Origin: Bradyrhizobium huanghuaihaiense
GTDB taxonomy: Bacteria; Pseudomonadota; Alphaproteobacteria; Rhizobiales; Xanthobacteraceae
DNA: 64,000 nt
NCBI RefSeq assembly: GCF_007830635.1
Contig: NZ_VLLA01000022.1
Span: 62,001 to 126,000 of the forward strand
Reading direction: 5' to 3'
The translations under genes and the position numbers were made by a program. Positions 16,467 through 25,684 of this stretch are shown piece by piece (the stretch's first letter is position 1; each line of letters begins with the position of its first letter). Below the pieces are notes generated by a model. That model did no database searches. It saw only the letters and a program-made list of their open reading frames with translations, and was not told the origin of the DNA.

Positions 16467-17016
16467 TCAGTTCCGGCTGCCGAGGAAGCGCGCGATCGGC
16501 TGCAACGCGTCGATATCCGGAACAGCCGCACTGGCCTGGACGCCCGCGCACCATGGATATGGTAACGCCGCCAGCCAGCGCATGACCGGCTCGGAGGTCT
16601 CGGCGGGAAGCAGGACCATGGCCTCGATCTCGATCACCAGCTTCGCCACGCGGCCATCGCCGGCCCCGAAATGCCAGTCATAATGTCCGCAACCAACGCG
16701 AACGGCACCGCCCTGCCTCGCCGACATTCCGACCAGCCAGTCGCAACGGACGTGCGGCAGATGGTCCGCCGGGACGTGACAGGCAAAATGTGCGCACGTT
16801 TTCGTACTGCTCGCCGAAGCCAGTAACCAGCACCTGGGTCACCTGCTCGAGTCCCTTCGCCGCGCTTGGAAACGAAATGGCGTCGGTCTTGACGATCATT
16901 TCGAGCTCGCAATCGTCAGCGAAAGCGCGCGTCATCATCTGCGGACGGTTACCATCCTTCGCCAGGATATAGGTGCTGATCGCATCGGCGGCGGTGATCG
17001 CGGCGGGTCGGCTCAT
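16467..17016 (-). pseudogene. Frameshifted SnoaL/NTF2-like protein gene
   Basis: The first frame gives MSRPAAITAADAISTYILAK and continues to GFGEQYENVRTFCLSRP, a typical NTF2-like beginning. After about 78 residues the homologous reading moves to another frame, ADHLPHVRCDWLVGMSARQG, and runs to GSRN and a stop at 16467. Removing one G from the run at 16771-16773 (CCC on the coding strand) would join the halves into a protein of about 182 residues. Either the gene is newly broken or there is a sequencing error in the homopolymer. Function is unknown; related proteins are small enzymes or binding domains. Confidence 0.7.
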
Positions 17017-17049
17017 TCGGTCACCTTCTTCAAGACGCCCGGACCGCGC

Positions 17050-17769
17050 CTAGCACCCCAGCCTGTCGGCGATCCCGCCAAAGTCCTTCGCGACGATGTC
17101 CCAGTTGCCGGTCGCCTCGAAATCGACCTTCTGCAGCGGCCCGTACTCCGTCGGACGCGCCACGAACGCTGTCTTCAGACCGTACTTCTGCGCAGCGGCG
17201 AGATCGCCGTTGTGGGCGGCGACCATCATCACTTCTTCGGGCTTGAGGCTGAGCAGCCGTGCGGCGCCGAGATAGGTTTCGGGATCGGGCTTGTAGTGCT
17301 CGAACAGCTCGGCCGACATGATGAGGTCCCAAGGGAGCCCAGCGAACTTCGCCATGTTGGTGAGGAGCGCGACGTTGCCGTTCGACAGCGGCGAGATCAC
17401 GAATTTCGTCTTCAACCGGGTCAGACCGGCGACGCTGTCGGGCCACGGATTGAGGCGGTGCCAGCCCCTGGTGAGGTGATCGAGGTCGGCCTCGGTGAGG
17501 CCCCTGATCTCGAACTTCTCGACCAGCTTTTCCAGCGAGCGGCGGTGCAGATCGTCGAGCATGACATAGCCGCGCTCGGGATGTTTGCGCACGTCGTCCA
17601 TCGACGCGACATACATGCCGCGCCAGCCGTCGACCAGAGCGGTCCAGTCGGCGCTGATGCCGCGGCCCTTCGCCCACCACATGAAGTCGGTGATCAGGCT
17701 GGTGCGCCAGTCCACGACCGTGCCGAAGACGTCGAAGACGAGGGCTTTGACGGCGGAAAGGTCGGACAT
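17050..17769 (-). CDS. Haloacid dehalogenase type II (HAD superfamily hydrolase)
   Basis: A 239-residue HAD enzyme of the L-2-haloacid dehalogenase group. Motif I is ALVFDVFGTVVDWR with the nucleophilic Asp, motif II is ISPLSNGN, motif III is EHYKPDPETYLGAA and motif IV is VAAHNGDLAAAQKYG, all in the expected order. The family displaces halogen, or sometimes phosphate, through a covalent Asp intermediate. I chose the ATG at 17769, with GAGGAA upstream, over 17793. It is followed by the frameshifted NTF2-like gene and preceded by a palindromic repeat. The true substrate is uncertain; many such rhizobial genes are annotated without biochemical proof. Confidence 0.9.
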   Translation of the reverse strand: MSDLSAVKALVFDVFGTVVDWRTSLITDFMWWAKGRGISADWTALVDGWRGMYVASMDDVRKHPERGYVMLDDLHRRSLEKLVEKFEIRGLTEADLDHLTRGWHRLNPWPDSVAGLTRLKTKFVISPLSNGNVALLTNMAKFAGLPWDLIMSAELFEHYKPDPETYLGAARLLSLKPEEVMMVAAHNGDLAAAQKYGLKTAFVARPTEYGPLQKVDFEATGNWDIVAKDFGGIADRLGC

Positions 17770-17787
17770 GTGCGCTTCCTCCACGCT

Positions 17788-17889
17788 CGTCATTCCGGGA
17801 TGCGCCGTGAGGCGCAGGCCCGGAATCCATAACCCCGGCTGGTGGTTATCGATTCCGGGCTCGACGCTACGCGTCGCCCCGGAATGACG
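17788..17889. repeat. 102-bp palindromic intergenic repeat, family B
   Basis: The ends CGTCATTCCGGG (17788-17799) and CCCGGAATGACG (17878-17889) are perfect 12-bp inverted repeats. Inside are two nested hairpins (TGCGCCGTGAGGCGCA and CGACGCTACGCGTCG) and a longer pairing between GCCCGGAATCCATAACC and GGTTATCGATTCCGGGC with one mismatch. It fills most of the gap between glpX and the dehalogenase gene. Confidence 0.8.
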
Positions 17890-17908
17890 GCTGCTGTTAT
17901 TGCATTGC

Positions 17909-18910
17909 TTAGTCCAGGTGGAACTTCGCGAGCTCGCGGTGCTCGGCCTTGATGTAGCGCACGGTGCCGGTGACGGAGCGCATCACCACCGTCTCGGTCT
18001 CGATCACGCCGTCTTTGCGGAACTTGACGCCCGAGAGCAGCGAGCCCGTGGTGACGCCGGTGGCGGCGAACAGGCAGTCGCCGCGCGCCATGTCCTCGAT
18101 GCCGTAGATCATCTTAGGATCGTTGACGCCCATCTTGGCGGCACGCTCGCGCTTCTCCTCGGAATCGAGGATCAGGCGGCACTGCATCTGGCCGCCGATG
18201 CAGCGCAGCGCCACGGCAGCGAGCACGCCTTCCGGCGCACCGCCGGTGCCGAGATACATGTCAACGCCGGTGTTGTCGGGGTCGGCGCAGTGGATCACGC
18301 CGGCGACGTCGCCGTCGGTGATGAGGCGCACGGCAGCGCCGGTCGAGCGCACGCTCTCGATGATGCCGGCATGGCGCGGACGGTCGAGCACGAGAACGGT
18401 GATGCCATCAGGCTTGACACCCTTGGCCTTGGCGAGGCGGCGGACGTTGTCGGCGGGCGAGGCATCAATCTCGACAACACCCTTGTCGTAACCGGGACCG
18501 ATCGCGAGCTTCTCCATGTAGACGTCGGGCGCGTGCAGCAGCGTGCCGCCGTCGGCCATCGCCATGGTGGCGATCGAGCCCGGCATGTTCTTGGCGCACA
18601 GCGTGGTGCCTTCGAGCGGGTCGACCGCGATGTCGACTTGCGGGCCGGCCTTGAGGCCGACCTGCTCGCCGATATAGAGCATCGGCGCCTCGTCGCGCTC
18701 ACCCTCGCCGATCACGATGGTGCCCTGGATCGGCAGCTTGTTCAGCTCGCGCCGCATGGCGTCGACCGCGGCCTGGTCGGCCGCTTTCTCGTTACCGTGC
18801 CCGCGCAGTCGCGCCGACGACACCGCCGCCCGCTCCGTCACCCGCACGATCTCCAGCGTGAGAATGCGCTCGAGCAAGGCGTGCGGGGGGACTTCAATAT
18901 GGGTCGACAT
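17909..18910 (-). CDS. glpX: Class II fructose-1,6-bisphosphatase
   Basis: A 333-residue GlpX phosphatase, the usual length. Metal and substrate motifs are present: GTIVIGEGERDEAPMLY, DIAVDPLEGTTLCAKNMPGS and TGGAPEGVLAAVALRC. It dephosphorylates fructose-1,6-bisphosphate in gluconeogenesis and, in autotrophic relatives, also serves the Calvin cycle. It has a GGAG ribosome site before the ATG at 18910 and lies 81 bp after hom on the same strand, a pairing often seen in Rhizobiales. Palindromic repeat family B lies downstream. Confidence 0.97.
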   Translation of the reverse strand: MSTHIEVPPHALLERILTLEIVRVTERAAVSSARLRGHGNEKAADQAAVDAMRRELNKLPIQGTIVIGEGERDEAPMLYIGEQVGLKAGPQVDIAVDPLEGTTLCAKNMPGSIATMAMADGGTLLHAPDVYMEKLAIGPGYDKGVVEIDASPADNVRRLAKAKGVKPDGITVLVLDRPRHAGIIESVRSTGAAVRLITDGDVAGVIHCADPDNTGVDMYLGTGGAPEGVLAAVALRCIGGQMQCRLILDSEEKRERAAKMGVNDPKMIYGIEDMARGDCLFAATGVTTGSLLSGVKFRKDGVIETETVVMRSVTGTVRYIKAEHRELAKFHLD

Positions 18911-18991
18911 CGGCTAACTCCTTCGAAGACGTTTGGGACGGAAATCTCCGTCCGTATCAACTCGTAACACCAACAGTTCGTTCGAACCGTG

Positions 18992-20308
18992 TCAGTTCTT
19001 CTCGATCCTTATGACCTGCGGCCGTCCGCTGATGACCTTGTCCTTCTGCACGGCGGCGAGCGCGCGGCGCACGGCATCCTCATGCGTTGCATAGGTGATC
19101 AGGATGACGGGCACGGGGACCGCCTTGCCGTCAGCGGACGCAGCGCCGCCATTGGGATGGCGCTGCACGATCGACTCGATCGAAATCTTCTGTTCTGCAA
19201 GCCGGGTCGCGATCGCGGCCGCGGTGCCCGGGAAATCGCGCGCCAGCAGGCGGATGTAGTAGCCACCTTCATGCCGCTCCATCGGCGCCTTCTTGGTGTC
19301 GCGCAGATGCGCGATCGGTCGGCCGAACGGATTGGCGCGGATGCCGCGCGCAACATCGGCGATGTCGGCGACAACGGCCGATGCCGTCGCAGCACCACCG
19401 GCGCCAGGGCCGACCAGCGTGATCGGCGGAATGCCCTCGCCATCGATCGTGACCGCATTGGTGACACCCATCACCTGCGCGATCGAGGAGGATTTGGGAA
19501 CCATGGTCGGATGCACGCGCTGCTCGATGCCCTTGGCGGTGCGAACGGCAACGCCGAGCAGCTTGAGCCGGTAACCGAGATCGTCGGCGGCGCGCAGGTC
19601 TTCCGGCGCGATGGAGGAGATACCTTCGACATACACCGCGCTTTGAGCAACTTTCGTGCCGAACGCGAGGCTGGCGAGGATCGAGAGTTTTTGCGCAGTA
19701 TCGTGCCCGTCGACGTCGAAGGACGGATTGGCCTCGGCATAGCCGAGCCGCTGTGCATCCTTCAGACACTCGGCAAAGGAGAGGCCCTCCTGCTCCATCC
19801 GGGTCAGGATGTAATTGCAGGTGCCGTTGAGGATGCCGTAGACGCGGTTGATGCCGGTTCCGGCAAGACCCTCGCGTAACGTTTTGATGACGGGAATCGC
19901 GGCGCCGACGGCTGCCTCGAAATTCAGCGCGCCGCCGTGCTTTTCGGCGGACTTCGCCAGCTTGATGCCGTGCTTGGCGAGCAGCGCCTTGTTGGCGGTG
20001 ACGACGGACTTGCCGGCATTGAGCGCAGCCTCGACCGCGGAGAGCGCAGGATCTCCGGCGCCGCCCATCAGCTCGACGAAGCAGTCGACCTCGGGATGGG
20101 TGGCGAGCGCAAGCGGATCCTTGGCCCATTCGACGCCGCGCAGGTCGATGGTGCGCTTCTTGGCCTTCGAGCGCGCCGTGACGGCGACGACGCGAATACC
20201 GCGGCCGCTGCGCCCCGCGAGCACGCGCGCTTGCGTTTCAATCAAACGGACGACTTCGGCACCCACGGTGCCGAGCCCCGCTATGCCCACTTTCAGGGGT
20301 GCGACCAT
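18992..20308 (-). CDS. hom: Homoserine dehydrogenase
   Basis: A 438-residue enzyme that reduces aspartate semialdehyde to homoserine for threonine, methionine and isoleucine. The NAD(P) site is VGIAGLGTVGAEVV, the catalytic region shows NGTCNYILTRM and GYAEANPSFDVDG, and a C-terminal ACT domain (about residues 350-435, starting YYIRLLARDFPG) suggests feedback control by an amino acid, usually threonine. It starts 29 bp after the aminotransferase gene on the same strand and precedes glpX, so the three genes likely form a transcription unit. Confidence 0.97.
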   Translation of the reverse strand: MVAPLKVGIAGLGTVGAEVVRLIETQARVLAGRSGRGIRVVAVTARSKAKKRTIDLRGVEWAKDPLALATHPEVDCFVELMGGAGDPALSAVEAALNAGKSVVTANKALLAKHGIKLAKSAEKHGGALNFEAAVGAAIPVIKTLREGLAGTGINRVYGILNGTCNYILTRMEQEGLSFAECLKDAQRLGYAEANPSFDVDGHDTAQKLSILASLAFGTKVAQSAVYVEGISSIAPEDLRAADDLGYRLKLLGVAVRTAKGIEQRVHPTMVPKSSSIAQVMGVTNAVTIDGEGIPPITLVGPGAGGAATASAVVADIADVARGIRANPFGRPIAHLRDTKKAPMERHEGGYYIRLLARDFPGTAAAIATRLAEQKISIESIVQRHPNGGAASADGKAVPVPVILITYATHEDAVRRALAAVQKDKVISGRPQVIRIEKN

Positions 20309-20337
20309 GATGCTTTCAGAAAACCTGTCGAAGAGAA

Positions 20338-21558
20338 TTAGCGCCGGTTGGCGAGCGGAACGACGTTGTGCAACGTTTCGATGCCGCTTTCAAGGAAGCG
20401 GCGCACGCCGCGCGCGGCCTGCCTGATCCGTTGCTCGTTTTCCACCATGGCGATGCGGACATATCCTTCGCCGTGCTCGCCGAAGCCGACGCCGGGCGAC
20501 ACCGCGACGCCGGATTTCTCCACCATCAGGGTCGCGAACTGCATGCTGCCGACGCTGCGGAAGGCTTCCGGCAGCGGCACCCAGGCAAACATCGAGGCCT
20601 CCGGCGGCGGAATCTCCCAGCCGGCGCGGCCGAACGATTCCACCAGCGCGTCGCGGCGCTTGCGATAGGTGTCGCGCATCTCCTTGATGCAATCGTCGGG
20701 GCCGTTCAATGCCGCGGTCGCAGCGACCTGCACCGGCGTGAAGGCGCCGTAGTCGAGATAGGATTTGACGCGGGCAAGCGCTGCGATCACGCGCTCATTG
20801 CCGACCGCAAAGCCCATGCGCCAGCCGGCCATCGAGTAGGTCTTCGACATCGAGGTGAACTCGACGGTGACGTCCATCGCGCCCGGCACCTGGAGCACCG
20901 AGGGCGGCGGGTTGTTCTCGTCGAAATAGACCTCGGCATAGGCGAGATCGGACAGGATCAGGATCTCGTGCTTCTTCGCGAAGGCGACGAGGTCCTTGTA
21001 GAAGTCGAGGCTCGCGACATAGGCGGTCGGGTTGGAGGGATAGCAGACCACCAGCGCCAGCGGCTTCGGGATCGAATGCACGATCGCCCGCTCCACCGCC
21101 TCGAAGAATTGCGGCGTCGGCTCCGAGGGCACGGAGCGGATCACTCCGCCCGCCATCAAGAAGCCGAAGGCGTGAATCGGGTAGCTCGGGTTCGGACAGA
21201 GGATGACGTCGCCGGGCGCGGTGATCGCCTGCGCCACGTTGGCAAAGCCCTCCTTGGAGCCGAGCGTCGCCACCACCTGGGTGTCGGGATTGAGCTTCAC
21301 GCCGAAGCGGCGGGCGTAATAGGCGGCCTGGGCCCTGCGCAGGCCGGGGATGCCGCGGGAGGCCGAATAGCGGTCGGTGCGCGGCTTGCCGAGAGTCTCC
21401 TTGAGCTTCTCCAGCACATGCGGCGGCGCCGGCAGGTCCGGATTGCCCATGCCGAGGTCGATGATGTCGGCGCCGGCATTCCGCGCGGCCGCCTTGGCCC
21501 GGTTGACCTGCTCGAACACGTAAGGCGGAAGGCGGCGGATGCGGTAAAATTCTTCCAT
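20338..21558 (-). CDS. Class I aminotransferase, LL-diaminopimelate/alanine aminotransferase-like
   Basis: A 406-residue PLP enzyme of the class I/II fold. The start MEEFYRIRRLPPYVF and DIIDLGMGNPDLPAP are typical of the AlaC/DapL-like branch, and the PLP lysine lies in SMSKTYSMAGWRMGF. NPTAYVASLDFY and SDLAYAEVYFDE supply cofactor contacts. The neighbouring hom gene supports a role in aspartate-family metabolism or in a transaminase step of amino-acid balance. Sequence alone does not tell LL-diaminopimelate from pyruvate/glutamate activity. The ATG at 21558 fits the family start; the open frame to 21621 adds a non-homologous leader. Confidence 0.9.
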   Translation of the reverse strand: MEEFYRIRRLPPYVFEQVNRAKAAARNAGADIIDLGMGNPDLPAPPHVLEKLKETLGKPRTDRYSASRGIPGLRRAQAAYYARRFGVKLNPDTQVVATLGSKEGFANVAQAITAPGDVILCPNPSYPIHAFGFLMAGGVIRSVPSEPTPQFFEAVERAIVHSIPKPLALVVCYPSNPTAYVASLDFYKDLVAFAKKHEILILSDLAYAEVYFDENNPPPSVLQVPGAMDVTVEFTSMSKTYSMAGWRMGFAVGNERVIAALARVKSYLDYGAFTPVQVAATAALNGPDDCIKEMRDTYRKRRDALVESFGRAGWEIPPPEASMFAWVPLPEAFRSVGSMQFATLMVEKSGVAVSPGVGFGEHGEGYVRIAMVENEQRIRQAARGVRRFLESGIETLHNVVPLANRR

Positions 21559-21772
21559 GGCTCTCTGGGCTCCGGGCAACCGGTCAGGACAGAATCGACT
21601 GGCCACGAGCGCCGATCGCAAAAGCGCCCGGCCCGGCCGTTAAATGGCTCAAAATCAGATACTTAGAGCAATTTTCGACGGCGGAAGCTGAAGTCGTTCG
21701 CCCTGACTCTCGGCTGAACTCAGGTCTTTTAGCACGGCAAGGCGGGGGCGCCAGCGATTACCTTGCACTGCC

Positions 21773-22048
21773 TCATTTGGCGTCTTTGGCGGCAACGGCC
21801 TGGCGGTCGCGCGCCGCGGCAAGCTCCGCCTCGATCTTGGCGCGCTGATCCGGCGGGATGATCGCCTGATCGCGATCGGGCGGCAGATCGTGCACCGGCA
21901 AATAGCTGCCGGGCTCCTTTGGATGTGCCTGCGCATCCGCAGGCGTGAGATCGGCGAGCTGGCTCGAGCAGCCGCCCAGGGCGAGCGCCACCATCAGCAG
22001 CGCGCCGCGGATCGGCAGCGTCTTTTGCAGGTCCCTTAACGCCAACAC
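21773..22048 (-). CDS. Small lipoprotein of unknown function
   Basis: A likely 91-residue lipoprotein. From a GTG at 22048 the sequence reads VLALRDLQKTLPIRGALLMV, then ALALGGCSSQLADL: a positively charged region, a hydrophobic core and a lipobox ALGGC, so lipidation at Cys30 is expected. The mature part is rich in Pro, Asp and Ala and contains DLPPDRDQAIIPPDQRAKIEAEL; no known domain is evident. A methionine further in (MVALALGGC) would leave too short a signal. The start codon is inferred, as no ATG lies in the right place with a ribosome site. Confidence 0.65.
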   Translation of the reverse strand: MLALRDLQKTLPIRGALLMVALALGGCSSQLADLTPADAQAHPKEPGSYLPVHDLPPDRDQAIIPPDQRAKIEAELAAARDRQAVAAKDAK

Positions 22049-22300
22049 TTGGGAATCCCCTACTCGTCCCAAAGCACGGCCCCGGATAAGCCTACCCGAC
22101 ACCGCGCCCAAGCTCAAACCATTGCTGCCCAAATGGTGCGAGCGAGAAAACAGCCCGGCACTACCAAGCCGAGCGGTGCGGCCTGATTATGACGGAACCA
22201 GGAAAACTTGTCGCAGTGCAGCACATCTTCGCGCGTGTTTAACGCCAAACCTGCGAGCTTCGCGGTGACGAATACGGAATGAATCGTTACTGTTCTGGCC

Positions 22301-24124
22301 ATGAGTACCGCCACGACCGACAAGCCCAGCTCCGGGGCAAACCAGTCCGAGACGAAGTTCGATGCGGAAGCCTTCGCGATGAACGTCGCGCAGGCGATGG
22401 AAAGCGGTGGCAAGGCGCTGGCCGCCTACCTCAAGCCGCGCGAGAGCGGCGAGGTGCAGGACCGCCCGCCGCCCGAGCTCACCGAGATGGTCAAGACCTT
22501 CACCGCGGTCGCCGAATACTGGCTGTCGGACTCTTCGCGCTCGTCCGATCTGCAGACCAAGCTCGCCAAGGACTATCTCGACCTCTGGGGCTCGGCAGCG
22601 CGCCGCATGGCCGGCCAGAACGCCGAGCCGGCGATCGCGCCCTCGCCGCGCGACAAGCGCTTCGCCGATCCGGAATGGAAGTCGAACCAGTTCTTCGATT
22701 TCGTGATGCAGCTCTACCTGCTCACGACGAAATGGGCGCAGGAGCTGGTGCGCGACGCCGACGGCCTCGACGCGCACACCCGCCGCAAGGCGGAGTTCTA
22801 CGTCCAGCAGGTCGCCAACGCGATCTCGCCCTCGAACTTCGTGCTGACCAATCCGGAAGTGCTGCGCGAGACGATGGCGAGCAGCGGCGGCAACCTGGCG
22901 CGCGGCCTGAAGATGCTGGCCGAGGACATCTCGGCCGGCAAGGGCATGCTGAAGATCCGCCAGTCCAATCCGGACAATCTCGTCGTGGGCGTCAACATGG
23001 CGACGACGCCGGGCAAGGTGATCTACCAGAACGAGATGATGCAGCTGATCCAGTACTCGCCGACCACGGAGACGGTGCTGCGCACCCCGCTCCTGATCGT
23101 GCCGCCCTGGATCAACAAGTTCTACATCCTCGATCTCAAGCCGGAGAAATCCTACATCAAGTGGTGCGTCGACCAGGGCATCACCGTGTTCGTGATCTCA
23201 TGGGTCAATCCCGACAAGCGGCTCGGCAAAAAGAGCTGGGAAGACTACATGAAGGAAGGCCCGCTCACGGCGATGGACGTGATCGAGAAGGTCACCGGCG
23301 AGATGAAGGTCCACACCGCCGGCTATTGCGTCGGCGGCACCATGCTCGCGACCACGCTGGCCTGGCTCGCCGAGAAGCGCCGCCAGCGCGTGAGCTCGGC
23401 GACGTTCTTCGCGGCGCAGGTCGACTTCACCCATGCGGGCGATCTCCTTGTCTTCGTCGACGAGGAGCAGATCGCCGCGCTCGAGCACGACATGAAGGCG
23501 GCCGGCGTGCTCGAAGGCTCGAAGATGGCGATGGCCTTCAACATGCTGCGCTCCAACGACCTGATCTGGTCCTATGTCGTCAGCAACTATCTGAAGGGCC
23601 AGCAGCCGAGCGCGTTCGACCTGTTGCATTGGAATTCCGATGCGACGCGGATGACGCAGGCGAACCATTCCTACTACCTGCGCAACTGCTATCTGGAGAA
23701 CCGGCTCTCGACCGGCACGATGGTGCTCGACAACACCCTGCTCGATCTCTCCAAGGTCAAGGTGCCCGTCTACAACCTCGCCACCCGCGAGGATCATATC
23801 GCTCCGGCCGAGTCGGTGCTGTACGGCTCGCAATTCTTCGGCGGGCCTGTGAAGTATGTGCTGTCCGGCTCGGGCCACATCGCGGGCGTGGTCAATCCGC
23901 CCGCCTCGAACAAGTACCAGTACTGGACCAACGACAACATCAAGGACGTCACGGTCGCGGACTGGATGAAGGGCGCGGTCGAGCACAAGGGCTCGTGGTG
24001 GCCGGACTGGCGCGAATGGCTGGGCAGCCTCGATCCCGAGGAAGTCCCGGCGCGCGTGGTCGGCAGCGAGGCGCTGCCCCCGATCGAGGACGCGCCCGGC
24101 AGCTATGTCAGGGTTCGCGCATAG
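22301..24124 (+). CDS. phaC: Class I poly(3-hydroxyalkanoate) synthase
   Basis: A 607-residue PHA synthase. The lipase-like box is AGYCVGGT with the catalytic Cys at residue 343; Asp498 (REDHIAP) and His526 (GSGHIAG) complete the triad. The N-terminal PhaC domain holds NPDNLVVGVNMATTPGKV and LLIVPPWINKFYILDL. It polymerises hydroxyacyl-CoA into carbon-storage granules. No phaA, phaB or phasin gene is adjacent, which is usual in rhizobia that carry several dispersed phaC copies. No clear ribosome site precedes the ATG. A MAPEG gene follows 64 bp downstream. Confidence 0.96.
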   Translation: MSTATTDKPSSGANQSETKFDAEAFAMNVAQAMESGGKALAAYLKPRESGEVQDRPPPELTEMVKTFTAVAEYWLSDSSRSSDLQTKLAKDYLDLWGSAARRMAGQNAEPAIAPSPRDKRFADPEWKSNQFFDFVMQLYLLTTKWAQELVRDADGLDAHTRRKAEFYVQQVANAISPSNFVLTNPEVLRETMASSGGNLARGLKMLAEDISAGKGMLKIRQSNPDNLVVGVNMATTPGKVIYQNEMMQLIQYSPTTETVLRTPLLIVPPWINKFYILDLKPEKSYIKWCVDQGITVFVISWVNPDKRLGKKSWEDYMKEGPLTAMDVIEKVTGEMKVHTAGYCVGGTMLATTLAWLAEKRRQRVSSATFFAAQVDFTHAGDLLVFVDEEQIAALEHDMKAAGVLEGSKMAMAFNMLRSNDLIWSYVVSNYLKGQQPSAFDLLHWNSDATRMTQANHSYYLRNCYLENRLSTGTMVLDNTLLDLSKVKVPVYNLATREDHIAPAESVLYGSQFFGGPVKYVLSGSGHIAGVVNPPASNKYQYWTNDNIKDVTVADWMKGAVEHKGSWWPDWREWLGSLDPEEVPARVVGSEALPPIEDAPGSYVRVRA

Positions 24125-24188
24125 CGGACTCTGCCGCGCTCTTGTATAGACTCGCTCGCAGCATGGCGACGACAGAGGGGACCGGACT

Positions 24189-24587
24189 ATGACGCGCGAA
24201 TTGTTCTGGCTGACACTGACGGTGATCCTGACCGGGATCCTCTGGGTTCCCTACATCATCAATCGCTGCCAGGTTCGTGGCCTTTCCGGAGCCATGGCCA
24301 ATCCGTCGCGCGGCGACAAGCCGCAAGCCGAATGGGCGAACCGGCTGATGTTCGCGCATGACAACGCGGTCGAGAACCTCGTGATCTTCGCGCCGCTGGT
24401 GCTGATCCTGAATGCGATCGACTATTCCACGACATGGACCGTGCTCGCCTGCGCCGTCTATTTCTGGGCCCGCGTCGCCCATCTGATCGTGTACGCGCTC
24501 GGCCTGCCGGTGTTCCGCACCCTCGCCTTCACCGTCGGCTTCCTCGCGCAGGCCGTGCTGGCGCTGGCGATCTTCAAGGTGGTTTGA
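24189..24587 (+). CDS. MAPEG family membrane protein
   Basis: A 132-residue protein with four hydrophobic helices (about residues 5-25, 58-76, 80-100 and 105-130). FAHDNAVENLVIFAPLVLIL matches the MAPEG signature, which places this in the family of membrane-associated eicosanoid and glutathione metabolism proteins. A GAGGGG ribosome site lies ahead of the ATG. Bacterial members are often glutathione transferase-like but their substrates are unknown. It probably shares a transcript with phaC. Confidence 0.88.
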   Translation: MTRELFWLTLTVILTGILWVPYIINRCQVRGLSGAMANPSRGDKPQAEWANRLMFAHDNAVENLVIFAPLVLILNAIDYSTTWTVLACAVYFWARVAHLIVYALGLPVFRTLAFTVGFLAQAVLALAIFKVV

Positions 24588-24598
24588 AGCACTTTCCA

Positions 24599-24683
24599 CG
24601 TCATTGCGAGCCCTTGCGACGAAACAATCCAGACTATCTCCACGGTGGAAGTTCTGGATTGCTTCGCTTCGCTCGCAATGACG
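24599..24683. repeat. 85-bp palindromic intergenic repeat, family C
   Basis: CGTCATTGCGAGC (24599-24611) and GCTCGCAATGACG (24671-24683) are perfect 13-bp inverted ends; the interior also pairs (AATCCAGA against TCTGGATT). It lies between the convergent MAPEG and argC genes, where its hairpin could end transcription from both sides. Elements of this sequence type are frequent between genes in Bradyrhizobium-like chromosomes, as I recall. Confidence 0.8.
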
Positions 24684-24700
24684 GAGGATAGAGGCCTTCC

Positions 24701-25684
24701 CTACTCCTCCGGCAGTCCCAGCATCAGCCGCAAGTTCTGCACGGCCGCGCCCGAGGCGCCCTTGCCGAGATTGTCCAGCCGCGCGACCAGCAGGGCCTGG
24801 TGATATTTGTCGCTGGCAAAGACGTAGAGCTCGAGCATGTTGGTCTCGTTGAGCGCCTCCGGCTCGAGCCGGCCGCCCTTGGTCGCCTCGTTCTGCAGCG
24901 GCATCACCTTGACGTATTTCGAGCCGGCATACCGCTTGGCCAGCGCGGCCTGAAGGTCGGCACCGCCAGGCTTGCCCGGCAGCGTGTCGAGCTGGAGCGG
25001 CACCGAGACCAGCATGCCCTGCCGGTAGTTGCCGACCGAGGGAATGAAGATCGGCCGCCGCGTCAGGTTCGAATAGAGCTGAAGCTCCGGCAGGTGCTTG
25101 TGCTCGAAGCCGAGACCGTAGAGCTCGAAGGACGGCGCGCTGCCGTCTTCAAAACTCGCGATCATCGACTTGCCGCCGCCGGAATAGCCGCTCACCGCGT
25201 TGACGGTGACGGGATAATCCGGGGGCAACAGGCCGGCATCGACGATCGGCCGCAGCAGTGCAATGCCGCCGGTCGGATAGCAGCCAGGATTGGACACCTT
25301 CTTCGCGGCCTTGATCTTGCCGGCCTGGTCCGCCGTCAGCTCCGGAAAGCCATAGGCCCAGTCGGGTGCGACCCGGTAGGCGGTCGAGGCGTCCAGCACC
25401 TTCGGCCCCGAAGAACCCATGCTGTCGACCAGCGCCACCGTTTCCCTGGCGGCATCGTCGGGCAGGCAGAGGATGACGAGATCCACCTCCTCCATCAGCG
25501 CCTTCTTGGCGGCGGGATCCTTGCGCTTGTCGTCGGCGATGGTCTTCACCGCGACGTCGCTCTGGAGCTTCAGCCGCTCGTTGATACCGAGCCCGGTGGT
25601 GCCGGAGCCACCGTCGACAAAGACGGTGGCGGGCTTCTTGGCCGCGCCGGTGGTCGGGGTTTTCGTGGTTTCCGTGAGGCTCAT
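24701..25684 (-). CDS. argC: N-acetyl-gamma-glutamyl-phosphate reductase
   Basis: A 327-residue reductase of the shorter (type 2) ArgC class. The NAD(P) region is ATVFVDGGSGTTGLGINERL and the catalytic cysteine lies in KVSNPGCYPTGGIALL; HKHLPEL supplies the conserved His region. It makes N-acetylglutamate semialdehyde in arginine synthesis. The start at 25684 overlaps the stop of the upstream PaiB-like gene as ATGA, and a GGAG ribosome site is present, so the two are translationally coupled. No other arg gene is adjacent. A longer open frame exists upstream but lies in the PaiB gene. Confidence 0.95.
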   Translation of the reverse strand: MSLTETTKTPTTGAAKKPATVFVDGGSGTTGLGINERLKLQSDVAVKTIADDKRKDPAAKKALMEEVDLVILCLPDDAARETVALVDSMGSSGPKVLDASTAYRVAPDWAYGFPELTADQAGKIKAAKKVSNPGCYPTGGIALLRPIVDAGLLPPDYPVTVNAVSGYSGGGKSMIASFEDGSAPSFELYGLGFEHKHLPELQLYSNLTRRPIFIPSVGNYRQGMLVSVPLQLDTLPGKPGGADLQAALAKRYAGSKYVKVMPLQNEATKGGRLEPEALNETNMLELYVFASDKYHQALLVARLDNLGKGASGAAVQNLRLMLGLPEE

